Shown here: in pieces, positions 47,428 to 58,930 of the stretch | Layout of the letters: each line of letters opens with the position of its first letter | Numbering within the stretch: position 1 is the first letter of the stretch | DNA from: Plantago major | Taxonomy: Eukaryota > Streptophyta > Magnoliopsida > Lamiales > Plantaginaceae | Direction: 5' to 3' | Assembly: GCA_026545765.1 (NCBI GenBank) | Contig: CM048840.1 | Coordinates: 14,760,765 to 14,824,764 of the forward strand | DNA: 64,000 nt | Program-made: the position numbers and the translations under genes | Notes under the pieces: generated by a model | Database searches by the model: none | Told to the model about the DNA's origin: nothing | Seen by the model: the letters and a program-made list of their open reading frames with translations, nothing else

Positions 47428-50400
47428 GATCCTTATGAAAACATGATTACACCTTGTGAATGCATAAACAACAACATCAATGAACAACTATTTCATATCA
47501 ATTATAGTATATATTGTTGAGAACATAAGGTAATTGGTGAAAAGATAGTACATATACGTAAAAACATAGTAAATACAGTAAATAACAATATTCAACATAA
47601 TATTGTCGAAAAACAGATCATAAAACGATTGTCAGGTTTTGAATGAAAATATAGGACATGTTCCAGAGAACATATGTAATATTCTTGAGAACATAGCACA
47701 CATAAGAAAGGACATAGAAACGTTGTATACACAAAACGACTGTCTGGTTTTGAATGGAAACTTGGACATGTTCCAGATAACATAGGTAATATTCTTGAGA
47801 ATATATCATATACAAGAAATAATATAGAAACGCTGTACACCTTTTTCTCATGTCTGAGTTGATGATAGAGGTCAGATCTTGAATGAAAACACTGTCCGAT
47901 CCTTATGCAAGCATGATTACACCTTGTGAATGCAACAACAACAACAACAAAAAACATCAATGAGCAAATATTTCATAGCAAACATAAAATATATTGTTGA
48001 GAACATATGGTATATTGGTGAGAAGATAGTTCATATACGTAAAAACATAGAAAATACAATAAAAAAACAGAATTCAAAATAATATGTCGAAAAACAGAGC
48101 ACAAAACGACTGTCAGGTTTTGAATGAAAACATAAGACATATTCCAGTGAACATAAGTAATATTCTTGAGAACATAGCACATACATGAACGAACATAGAA
48201 ATGTTGTATACCTTATTTTTTCAAACCCGAGTTGATGATTGAGGTCGGATATTGATTAAAAACAATGTATGATCCTTATGCAAGCATGATTACACCTTGT
48301 GAATGCATAAACAACAACAACATCAATGATCAACTATTTCATAGCAAACATATTAGATATTGTTGAGAACATAGGGTATATTGGTGAGAATATAGTACAT
48401 ATACGTAAAAATATAGGAAAATACAGTAACAAACAGAATAGAAAAAAAATATGTCGAAAAACAGATCACAAAATGATTGTCAGGTTTTGAATGGAAACAT
48501 AGGACATGTTCCAGAGAACATAAGTAATATTCTTGAGAACGTAGCACATACATGAAAGAACATAGAAACGTTGTATACACAAAACGACTGTCAGGTTTTG
48601 AATGAAAACATAGGACATGTTCCAGAGAACATAGGTAATATTCTTGAGAACATAGCATACATGGAAAGAACAAAGAAACGTTGTATACCTTTTTCTCAGG
48701 TCTGATTTGATGATTGAGGTCAGATCTTGAATGAAAACACCGTTCGATCCTTATGCAAACATGATTACACTTTGTGAATGCATAAACAACAACAACAACA
48801 ACATCAATGAGCAAATATTGCATAGCAAACATAGAAGATATTGTTGAGTACATAGGGTATATTTGTGAGAAGATAGTTCATATACGTAAAAACATAGAAA
48901 ATATAATAAAAATCAGAATTCAAAATAATATGTCGAAAAACAGAGCACAAAACGACTGTCAGGTTTTGAATGAAAACATATGACATATTTCCGAGAACAT
49001 AAGTAATATTCTTGAGAACATAGCACATACAGGAACGAACATAGAAACACTGTATACCTTATTTTTTCAAACCTGGAGTTGATGATTGAGGTCAGATCTT
49101 GACTAAAAACTGAAAGTGCAGTATGCACTTATATTTTGATAATCTTGTCTTTCAATAATCAGTTCCAAGTTTGTGTTTGTTGTTGTTTGTGAAGCTGCAG
49201 GATTATCAATGTTGTATAACATTGTGACAGGATAGAATTTAATGTTGGCATAACATTGAAGATATAGCATTGCCGCAGACATCGAAGACAAAGCACATTG
49301 GACAGGATACTTGGACTGGAAGTATTGACAAAACGAACAAGAATTGATTTGAGGAAAAGAACGACATGGTGAAAGCAAGAAGGAATATATTTTATGAAGA
49401 ATTGAAATATGGAAATTTCCTTCTATGCGCATTTTGAAGAAAACAAGTAAAAGGAAAAATTGCCTTTGCCGAGATCCTATTGCCTTTCGACTTAGATGGA
49501 AAAGGTCGACATCTCAAGTATATATATGCAAGGATTCAGCAAAGCAATGTTTGAGAGCCTTTCTTGATGATCAATCGAGATTTTATTAAAAGAGTTTAGG
49601 CTTCTTGTTTTCTGCTAGCTTTAGAGTTTGTCTAAGAGTATTCATTGTTGGAATAACTCTTTCAAACATCGACCTAGAATAGCTTTTACTGTTGGTTCTT
49701 CTAGGGCTAGTTTTGGTTGTTTAATCAATCGTTTGTGATTGTATTAAACCTAGTTGTTTAGATCTACTTTTCCTGTCAGTAGATATTTTGCCTAAAGGCG
49801 TTGCTAATATATTTTTCTATATATTGGCTTGGTAATAGAAGTTTCATTATTCATCCGCTGCTATCTGTTTACTGTAGACATTGTTGAACAACATTGTTGG
49901 CAACATTGTCTGTTGATCTAGTTCCAAGTACCAATCCGGGATCTTAAGTTCTAACAAAAACAATGTCTGATCATTAAGCAAGCATGATTACACCTTGTGA
50001 ATGCATAAACAACAACAACATCAATGAGCAACTATTTCATAGCAAACATATTAGATATTGTTGAGAACATAGAGTATATTGGTGAGAAGATAGTACATAT
50101 ACGTAAAAATATAGGAAAATACAGTAACAAACAGAATACAAAAAAATATGTCGAAAAACATAGTACAAAACGACTGTCAGGTTTTGAATGAAAACATAGG
50201 ACATATTGCAGAGAATTTAAGTAATATTCTTGAGAACATAGCATATACAGTAATGAACATAGAAACGTTGTATACTTTATTTTTCCAGATCTGAGTTGAT
50301 TATTGAGGTCGGATCTTCATTAAAAACACTGTCTGATCCTTATGCAAGCATGATTACACTTTGTGAATGCATAAACAACAACAACATCAATGAGTTACCA
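47428..50400 (+). repeat. Tandem array with two period lengths (about 370 and 470 bp)
   Basis: The anchor GATCCTTATG(C/A)AA.CATGATTAC occurs at 47428, 47898, 48271, 48746, 49969 (as GATCATTAAG) and 50335. Spacings are 470, 373, 475, 372 (after subtracting the 846-bp solo LTR and its 5-bp duplication) and 366 bp. Longer units differ by an internal duplication of about 100 bp (GACTGTCAGGTTTTGAATG to GAAACGTTGTATAC). Minus-strand frames across it (for example 48353-48853) encode repeats of CSQEYYLCSLEHVLCFHSKP, a consequence of the DNA repeat. Confidence 0.9.
49111..49956 (+). mobile_element. Solo LTR in the repeat array
   Basis: 846 bp from TGAAAGTGCAGTATGC to TTAAGTTCTAACA, with the 5-bp target duplication AAAAC at 49106-49110 and 49957-49961. 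A TATA-like GTATATATATGCAAGG near 49520 supports plus orientation. There is no internal region or second LTR, so the element has been lost by LTR recombination. The lineage is not certain; its length and ends suit Ty1/copia. Confidence 0.88.
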
Positions 50401-52250
50401 TAAAAACAGGAAAATATACAAGAATAGTTCTAGATCTACAATTTTTTGAACTTGATTTTTTCAGATCTATGTTGATTCGAAGCTATTATCATTCGAAACA
50501 TGAATCAACTATGTATCAGTCTCTATAATCAATCATAATATCATCTTTATAGCTTGATTTTTTTATCAAATTGGTTGAAAATAATCAAAAATTCATTCGA
50601 ATCATGATTAAAATAGGTCATCAACAATTTTGCAACATGAAGAACGATGAAAAACTATCAGATTCTCAAAACAAACGTTCGAAATCAGATCTAACCTTTT
50701 TTTTATCGTGTTTTTTGCAGAATCTGACAATGTATCTTCTTAGCTGACAGTTTTTGAAGCGTTTTCTAGCTGTAGATGGAGGTTTTTTATCGGAAATCGG
50801 TTTGATCAGCTTGTTTTGGTGTAGAGTTTTTAGAGAGAGAATTTTTGAATGAGCTGCTTGTGAGCATTAATGACGCAAGCTATGTTTTTTTCCGGGTTAT
50901 AACGTTTATATATGGATCCATTTTCTAATTTAAGAATACTTGGCTACGCTTTTATGAAGTGGTTTTTGTTTTGGGGTCAATATGTAATATATAAAAATTT
51001 CGTTTCTATGTCTCTGTTTAGGGGTTGTTTATTAGAAAACTTACTCAAAGAAGAATAATAGTTTGGCAATTAATTATTTATTTAGCTGGCACATAAATTA
51101 AAAACATTTGAGAAAGTAAACGAAGAGTGAAGTCCTTCACTCTGCTTACAAGTCCTTCATGTGATCGTGTAATTCGTCTTCTTAGTTTGTCTCAATATTT
51201 ATTTGACCCACTTGAACTAGAACTACTCTCATGCACCAAACATATGCTAAGTGGGAGAATTTTTTCAAACAAATAGGTTATACGATATGTTTCGAAATGT
51301 TGAAACACTTATCTTAGACGGTAACCAGTGCCGAGGTTTCATATATCTCTTTCTTTCTAGCTGCCAAGGTTTTATATATGTCATACATAAGATTCATTTT
51401 AAGACTTAAAACCGTTATCTTTTAAAAAACCAGTTACACATTTAAATGAGAACTTACACAACTTAAAACCTCATATATTAATTGTAACTTTTCACATTAT
51501 TTTACAGCATCAAAATAAATCTCTATGACTGATATAATAATATATGTTCTGGATTCGGGCAAAATCCTAATTATTTTTGTTTCCACTCCCAACAATTCAT
51601 GAATCTAATTGCACAACCTCTCTTGCAATCAAATAAAAGTCCATGCCAGCTTCGATCAACCTCTTTCTTATTTTGATTATGTAAAGCCCAAGAGCAATCT
51701 TTTTTTACACGTTTATCTGCCATTTTTACAAGTGACCATTGCCTCTCTTCTTCAACTTTGTGCTCTTGGTAATATCACAATTGGAAATATTAATGGGCAT
51801 ATGAAGATTAATCTCTTAATCAAAAGCTAGACTCGGACTTTAATACATTGCACCCCATATCGATTAAGAGCAAATGAGATAAATAGTACCATCACCCTTA
51901 CATAATAAGGACTTTCAGATGATTCCAGAATCAAAGTTGTGAAGTATCCATGCCAAAGCATGCAATGTTACTGCTTACTGGCATCGGCCTAGAGGTTTCG
52001 GTCGAATAGTCGTACTACTGACTAGCTGGCAATGTAAAACGTTTATACCGTCCAATTATCTCAATAATAATTAAAATTCAATGGTGGATTTAAAAAATTG
52101 AAAAAACAATTAAGTCCGAGTCCAACATTCACTTCCCACTAAGAAGCATCACAAATCAAAGCATCTTCTCTAATCACTAATCTAACTGGCTCATTAGTCA
52201 TTTCAATATTTTGATATGATGCAAGAGGGGTAGTTTTGGAAAGCCACCAA
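50401..52250. other. Flank of the array and bHLH upstream region
   Basis: From about 50950 leftwards, minus-strand sequence has a TATA-like CCATATATAAACG and a leader-like segment facing the array, a mirror of the left side. From 51000 to 52250 I see only AT-rich DNA; the 51609-51830 frame is unsupported. Confidence 0.4.
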
Positions 52251-52271
52251 ATCTCGATTCCCTTTCACCGT

Positions 52272-52482
52272 GACACGTCAGACTGGGACTGAGTAACGTC
52301 ATCAAGTCTACGTGTCCAAGTGGATAAGATCCAGGGGTAGGTTGGGTAAATCACACTCAAGAGTGGAAAAATGCATTTTTCCTTTCCTTTAATATCAAAA
52401 AAAGGGAATATGATGATTGGTTGAAAGCAGGTTGATCTTTTTGTGGCACTGTTTAGCCATTTATGGTTCTCTCTATTTATAC
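52272..52482 (+). promoter_or_regulatory. bHLH gene promoter with ABRE-like elements and TATA box
   Basis: GACACGT (52272-52278) and ACGTGTC (52310-52316) are the same ABRE core in opposite orientations, with TAACGTCA between them. A TATA-like CTATTTATAC lies at 52473-52482. Abscisic-acid or drought-linked control is inferred from these elements; genes of this bHLH group are known to respond to such signals. Confidence 0.6.
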
Positions 52483-52606
52483 ACCTCCTTCTTAAATTGA
52501 CCAACTAACCTTCCTCTTCAGACATCTGTAACAATTTGATTCCTTGCATCAATTTCGGTAAAAAACCCCAGATCAAAACATCCAATAAAAATCCAATCTT
52601 TACACC

Positions 52607-54735
52607 ATGTTCAGCTCAGAAACACTCACCAGAAATGATTTCAAGAACATTTCATCTCAGGGACAGTATTCCAAGACTGACCAGGACTGTTACCCGCCTC
52701 AGCAAAGCGGGTTGGCCCGGTACCGATCCGCTCCGAGCTCGTTCTATGCGGCCCTTTTGAGCTCTGACACTGAGAACAGTAGCAGTGGTGATGATGAATC
52801 TGAGGCTATGCTTTCTGCTTTCTTGAATGGACCTCCTTTTGATCTGAATCAGAAGAATGATGGGTTTTGTTTGAAGCAGGAGAGTCAAGTCGGGTCGGAT
52901 GCCAGACCCGGATTTGGGAATGGGCAGATGGGTTATGGTGGTGTGGTGAATATGGTTAGTGGGTCAGTTGTTGGGACTTATGGGAATGGAAGTGGATCTG
53001 GCCTTGTTAGGCAGAGTAGCTCTCCTGCTGGATTTCTTAATGGTATAAAGCTACAAACTTTTGTCTATTGCTCTATTGTTTTCTTGATTATTTACTTGAT
53101 TGGTTTGTGGGTTGTGGTATTCAGAGTTTCTTGTGCTTGTTGATCTTTGTTTGGCTGGAAAAAAGGCTACTTTCTGGTTTTTGTTGAAAAGGGGTTACTT
53201 AAATGCCCTGTTTTAGACATATAGCAATGTTTTTATTGGTTAAATATTAGAAACACTTTGTTAGATTGAACTAGATACATGGATAGATCAAGGAGTGAGG
53301 AAGCTTTCAGATATTAGATTCATAACCTAAGGTAATATTGTAGGATTTCTTATTTAAGTAGAATACCAATTATAGCTCCATCATTCTTGATTTGAAATCA
53401 CTCAATAAGTTTACTACTAGAAGAAGATAATATTGTAGGATTTCTTGAACCTGGTCTGATCTATCTTTATTGTACTAGTTGTACATCATTAGTAGTTTGG
53501 ATGTGTTGAAAAAGTTTTAATCGGTTTAGTATATGACGTAAAGCTGTAGTTGTAGATAAATTAGCTTGAGTTTCTGTTATGCTTATGACTTTTATTTGGA
53601 TCTCAGGATATAGTATAAATGGAGAGGCAGGAAACTACAAAGTTCAAACTCACCATGAAGCTAGTTCATCAGCTAGTGGTATGAACAATCACATGAGCTT
53701 CTCATCTAGTCAATCTTCGAATTTGAGTTTCATGCCTACAATACCTGAAGCTAGAAATGAGGGCATTTACACGCCCGAAATAAGAAATGGTTCTGGTGGT
53801 AATGGCAGAGAATTTGAGGCCTCAGCTTTCCATCATGATTCGTTGAACGAATCTTCTTTCGGCGGTTTGAAAAGAAATAGAGATGGAGACTTTAAGACTT
53901 TTCCTGGTTTTAATGGATTGGAAAATCAGGTAGACTATATTTTCTCCCTCGCAGTTTTCTAAAACATCATGCTACTAGTTTTAACTTTATGCTGAGTCTC
54001 TTGCTTATTGATTTTTCTTCCAGAATGGTGAAACTGGGAAAAACTCGTCCGGTTTGGTTCACCATATGAGCTTGCCAAAAACTGCTACCGAGATGGCTAA
54101 TGTGGAAAAGTTTCTACATTTTCAACAAGATGTTCCTTGTCAAATCCGAGCTAAGAGAGGTTTCGCTACTCATCCACGAAGTATTGCCGAAAGGGTAAGT
54201 TCTGCATGGAATTCTAGTTGGATTTTATCGCTCTTGTCATTCAGCAAAACAAGACATGACTTGTTTATTACCACAACGCATAACCTTGAAACAGAATAGA
54301 TTCAGTGGACTAAGTCTTTGTCCAAATTTGCAGGTCAGACGGACAAAGATTAGTGAAAGGATGAACAAACTCCAAGATCTTTTTCCAAATATGGACAAGG
54401 TATATTCTTGAAACAAAAGAAATTGTTGCATCACATGTATTTGGTTTCTTTTGCAATGTACAATATCTTAATGTCTTGTGATTGTCCTTTAACTCTTTCT
54501 ATTATTATTATTATTCTTGCAGCAAACAAACAAGGCTGAGATGTTAGATTTGGCTATTGAGTACATCAAAGACCTTCAGAAGCAAGTTCAGGTAATAAAC
54601 GCGACGAATCATTGTAATTCACATGTAACGTCTTATATTATCTAGTCTTTGCCTGATCATATTAATTTCTCTCCTGTACAGACACTCACAGAAACAAAAT
54701 CGAAGTGTGTTTGCCCGAGTAAACATGAACAATAA
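52607..54735 (+). CDS. bHLH transcription factor, bHLH122/128/130 group
   Basis: Six coding exons: 52607-53042, 53607-53929, 54024-54194, 54334-54399, 54523-54591, 54682-54735, giving 372 aa with consistent phases. The N-terminus is Ser/Gly/Asn-rich with RYRSAPSSFYAALL and AMLSAFLNGP, features of this subgroup. The basic region AKRGFATHPRSIAERVRR (about 297-314) is followed by helix-loop-helix SERMNKLQDLFPNMDKQTNKAEMLDLAIEYIKDLQKQVQ (split over exons 4 and 5), ending CVCPSKHEQ. It should act in the nucleus as a dimer on E-box DNA. Relatives act in flowering, stomatal and ABA responses, but which member this is cannot be settled here. It appears intact. Confidence 0.94.
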
Positions 54736-55371
54736 CAACCTGCCAATCGATCAGATAAAGTAGATGTTCGTCCGCAAGGCATAGGATTGCCAGAAGCATT
54801 TTGTTGACCGTGAAGTCGAGACTTTCAGAACTGCACAAGACGTGTAGGTTATTTGCATGTGCTTATTTTGTGCATATATATATATATATGCTCATTGGTT
54901 CGTCATCTTTGTAAGTAGATCATGTTCGTTATAGGAGCTGTAATGTTCAATGTATGATCTAGATCGATTTTCTTAGTTTTTTGCATAATGTGTACAAAAT
55001 TTGTTGAAATTTTGGCTTCAAGCTTGGTTATTAAATTGAGTTGTGTTTAAGCTGCAATCAGTTCTCATCGATACTGTCGAATGTTAACCCAGCTAAAAGC
55101 ATGAACAGTGTATAAGAAATAAAAGTAAGAGTATCTTGGGAAACCTGTTGCTGCTAAAACATATAGGTGTATTCAAAATTCAATGGCAACAAAAATGAGA
55201 AAGTAGGTAATAGTGACTGGGAACTGAAAAGCTCTTAAGATCATGCTACTACAATATACTTTTACTTGTTGAAGCATGTGATGTAGCTGGTAGTTGAACA
55301 AACTACATAAAGCCTCATAACTGCACTCCATAACATCTTATTCATGAACTTCTTCTGGTCTGTAAGCTGTC
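54736..55371. other. bHLH 3' UTR and convergent LTP 3' region
   Basis: Non-coding; a short (TA)n tract at about 54874-54890. No gene seen. Confidence 0.5.
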
Positions 55372-55899
55372 TCACTTAGCGATTTCACCTACACATGAAA
55401 GTAGGTTAGAACTAGGGCGTGTTATAACTTATAAACGTTAGGTGCTCGACTGCCTAGACCCCGACAGGCTATATTGATTGCTGGTATGCTCCCGGTTAGT
55501 ATTCAGTATAAAAAGTAGTGATAATAGCTGAATTCAAATAGACCAAAAGACAGCATATAGAAGATTAATAGAGCCCAAGAAAATAGTATTACATGGTTCA
55601 AAGTTGGCAGTACACTTCTCCGGGAGTTGCATGGCCATACCACGATCAACACCAGTAATCGGGGGACCATTCACAAGCACACACAGGCAAGGCTGCCCGA
55701 GGGCTTTTATAGCAACACAGCAGGCTTCAGTTGGGGCCATAGGACTAAAGGGAGCTACGGATGACCGACAAGGTATGAGCTGTATGAGTGCAGAGAAGAA
55801 GGTGCTTCCACATGGATGCCCCTTACTTTCCTGCATCATGGCAGCCATTATCACCAGTGCAAGCAGAAAAGGCAGTGCTTTTGATTCAAAAAACTTCAT
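55372..55899 (-). CDS. Secreted eight-cysteine lipid-transfer-like protein
   Basis: Exon 1 is 55593-55899 and exon 2 is 55372-55388. The donor after GAACCAT and acceptor GTGTAG/GTGAAATC complete the eighth Cys codon and give the usual short tail EPCEIAK. The product is 107 aa with a signal peptide (residues 1 to about 27). Cys spacing is C-13-C-15-CC-9-C-1-C-22-C-6-C, the eight-cysteine fold of non-specific lipid-transfer proteins. A Leu in the CxC suits type II/IV-like members. It likely binds lipids in the apoplast. A TATA-like CTATATAAT is about 90 bp upstream. Reading through the intron would give a false 121-aa product. The subtype is uncertain. Confidence 0.87.
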
Positions 55900-55995
55900 A
55901 TTGTTCTTATATCTGAGAATTTGTATTTTTCTTGTTGCGATCTTTTACCTTGTTGATGTTAGAATGTATTGTGCTGACATTCAATTATATAGGGT

Positions 55996-56969
55996 ATTCT
56001 GGAGGATGCTGTTTGGTATTTCTGTCCTAACTCGGATCACACTAGATTCATGTCTGCTGATAACTGTGTGACTGAGATTAGGAATAGTGACAGCATGGCT
56101 TTTGAGCTTCCATGTGCCCCCCGCTCCTCATACACCCTTCACCCACAGATAAAACTTCCAGCTGCACTGCACGTTCTCGTGATTTACCAGATACGTGCTG
56201 TGCTGGTGAGTTATTACCGCCCTGTATCTCTATTGGGAATCAGCTGTTGTGGAGTATGAAATGATAGGTAGATCCATAGAGTCTGCATCTTCATTTCAGA
56301 CCTTGACGCGAATCAGTGAAAAACTTGATCAATCTGAGAGATATCAATTTGATCAATTCATAGATCATCTGGGGGACTGTTTACCTTGGCTATTTAAGGT
56401 ACAGATGTGACACATTGTATATTTTAGATGAAGCAAATGCTGAAACGTAGTACCTAATTCGAAAAGTTTAAGCATGCAGCAAATTATAACGTGTTAGTCA
56501 CAAAGCTTATGATCAAGCAATTGTACACGAGGCTTCGGACCTGCCTCACGAATATACTTTGATCACAACAAAGTGTACTGCAGCAAGATACCTCAGTAAG
56601 TTAAGCGAACGCCCTTAGGCTTCGTTGAGGTGGTGTACTGGTGTTGCTCAAACAGAACCGCAGAAGACCTTTATCACACACAGTGAACTGACATCAAGAG
56701 AAAGTTTGGTGCAGGGTAATATATTCATGAACTTTTTTTACCAGTACAAAAGAAGAGAGGTTAACAAGTAACAAGATTAAAAATTTATTAATGGCAGTAG
56801 CAGAGAGCACATGACCTTTGCTTGTGGATCGCCGTCCAATTCATAAACAATCTAGTACTCTATTCCCTTTCTTGGACGACAGTCCTTTAATGCAGATTCC
56901 ATTCCATCACGATTTAAAGTTTAAACACTCACTCTCACACTGAGCTACAACTACTACAAGCACAAGAAA
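55996..56969. other. Intergenic between divergent LTP and LRR genes
   Basis: No supportable gene. Probably holds both promoters; no clear motif beyond the LTP TATA box. Confidence 0.4.
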
Positions 56970-58004
56970 ATGCAAACCTACTTCAAAATGAGCAATGTAC
57001 TACTACTTCTGGTCTTGTTCATTACCAGCTTCTCTGTCAATGTCAGCTCTTCACCTGATGTTGATGCCGTGAAACCGTGGTTCGGTGTCGACCCCTGTAG
57101 CAGCCGGGGACTCGTCTGCGACCCACAGACGCTCCGAGTTACAGACATTGTCCTCCGGGCTGATGATGATGCCTCGTCTGATCCGGACAGAAGTGAGAAG
57201 CTTGTCAAAGCAGATTGGTCCGGTTTGATCTCTGAGTCCATTTGCAAACTGGATCAGCTCACGACTCTCATTGTTACAGACTGGAACTCAATATCTGGCA
57301 ACATTCCCGCGTGCATCACATCGCTCACTCGCCTCAGGATCCTAGATCTCTCTGGCAACAGACTGTCGGGGGAGATTCCGGCAGACATTGGGAAATTGAC
57401 GCAGCTCCTGATTTTGGATCTCGGGGATAATCAGTTATCCGGATCCATTCCAGCATCTATCATCAACCTCAGAAACTTGAAGGTCCTGGACATCACCAAC
57501 AACCAGCTAACTGGTGAAATCCCATCTAACTTCGGTCAGCTACAGATGTTGAGCCGTGCTTTCATGGGAATGAACCAACTCACAGGTCCCATACCTAGTT
57601 CAATTGCCTCTCTTAACCGCCTGGCAGATTTGGATTTATGCATGAACAAGATATCCGGATCAATACCGGACAAGATCGGATCAATGCCGGTACTTTCAAC
57701 ACTCAATCTCTACCACAACCAACTCTCAGGCGAGCTTCCAGCTAGTTTATTCAGTAACAAGGGGCTGAGCCATCTGAACTTGAGTCGGAACTCTTTAGAA
57801 GGAAGGCTACCTGACAGTTTCTGCTCTGAAAGTTACTTCACAGCACTCGATTTGTCCTTCAACAAGCTGATTGGTGGAGTTCCAAAGACCTTAGAGTCTG
57901 TCAAGTACATGGGTACCTTGGACTTGAGCAACAACAATCTTGAATCTCATGACATGACTAGAACTGCCTGCCTTTGTTTTCCTCACTGCAGTAGTGACTG
58001 TTAA
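56970..58004 (+). CDS. DRT100-like LRR protein with altered N- and C-caps
   Basis: Intronless, 344 aa, clearly paralogous to the 18135-19241 gene (shared KLDQLTTLIVTDWNSISG, GSMPVLSTLNL and SRNSLEG stretches). A signal peptide (about 1-27) is followed by a shortened LRRNT: the usual CPPSDRAALLDFKxSL helix is missing, leaving VDAVKPWFGVDPCSSRGLVCDP. About ten LRRs are intact. The last LRR stops at LDLSNNNLESHDMTRT instead of running through CGAIP...FDHLEASSFA, and the C-terminus is CLCFPHCSSDC. It could be a functional variant, or a gene drifting after loss of both caps. A second in-frame ATG is at 56988. The single open frame argues for recent or continuing constraint. Confidence 0.85.
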   Translation: MQTYFKMSNVLLLLVLFITSFSVNVSSSPDVDAVKPWFGVDPCSSRGLVCDPQTLRVTDIVLRADDDASSDPDRSEKLVKADWSGLISESICKLDQLTTLIVTDWNSISGNIPACITSLTRLRILDLSGNRLSGEIPADIGKLTQLLILDLGDNQLSGSIPASIINLRNLKVLDITNNQLTGEIPSNFGQLQMLSRAFMGMNQLTGPIPSSIASLNRLADLDLCMNKISGSIPDKIGSMPVLSTLNLYHNQLSGELPASLFSNKGLSHLNLSRNSLEGRLPDSFCSESYFTALDLSFNKLIGGVPKTLESVKYMGTLDLSNNNLESHDMTRTACLCFPHCSSDC

Positions 58005-58040
58005 TGTTCTCAAACTTTCTGAAATCTGCAAGCGTATTAC

Positions 58041-58787
58041 TACGCTTCGACTTTAGAACGTTTTGCAATTCATATTGTAACAAAAGCTACAGGTAGACAT
58101 TCATATCTGAAGCATTGAAATTGCAATACTCATGTACTTGACTACTCAGTTAATACAGAGTTCACTGTTCACTCTCACAAATCTCAAACAATAATACTGT
58201 AATTTTCAAGATTCGACTTGCATATATGTGAATCGAAAGTTCATACATTGACTCGACAAGCATATTACAGGTACAAGGTTTTGAACCGAAATGCTGAGAA
58301 AATCATTCCACAACAAAAACAAGGAACATTATATCTCATAAATCAAACCATATAATACAAATCAATCTCAAATTATCAAATTTAAATGGCATAACATTAC
58401 AAAATCTTAAATTATGAAGTATAACTAACCCAGAAATTTAAAACATAGTCACCTAACTACACTTGGACTTTAGAACGTTCAAATTCATATTGTAACAAAA
58501 GCTAGTACACATTCATATTTGTAGGCATTGAATTAACAAATACTCATGTACTTGACTACTCAGTTAATACAATAGTTCATTATTCACTATTAACAACTGT
58601 AATTTGAAGTCTCAACTAGCATGTAAACTTAAATTCACAGAAACTATGAAGTATGAACATAGACTCGACAAGCATATTAATGATACAAGGTTTTGAACCG
58701 AAATGCTGAGAAAAACATTGCAGCAAAAAACAAGAACATTATATCTAGTTACAATCTCACACTGACATTATCAAATTGAAATGGCAT
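58041..58787. repeat. Direct duplication of the LRR gene 3' flank (about 420-bp period)
   Basis: Copy 1 (about 58041-58400) and copy 2 (about 58459-58787) share GACTTTAGAACGTT, TTCATATTGTAACAAAAGCT, TACTCATGTACTTGACTACT, ACTCGACAAGCATATTA and AAGGTTTTGAACCGAAATGC in the same order. Confidence 0.88.
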
Positions 58788-58792
58788 ATATG

Positions 58793-58930
58793 ATACTCCT
58801 TCCGTTCCAATAAAAGCTTTCTACTTTGACTTTTTTTAGAAATTTTGACCATAAATTACTCTTAAATTATACGCAAAAAGTATAAAATAAAGTTATACTC
58901 CCTCCATTCTTTCCATTTTTCCGTTTTGAG
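58793..58930. mobile_element. Fragments of Stowaway-like MITEs
   Basis: TACTCCTTCCGTTCC at about 58793 and TACTCCCTCCATTC at about 58896 are two MITE ends in the same orientation. No right ends were found, so both are truncated or nested remnants. Confidence 0.55.

Noticed and set aside
47428-50400. Regular repeats that might suggest a CRISPR-like array
   Set aside because: Units are about 370-470 bp, with no short repeat and unique spacer pattern, in a plant nuclear genome.
55604-56071. 155-codon plus-strand open frame
   Set aside because: Antisense of the lipid-transfer-like gene and its promoter.
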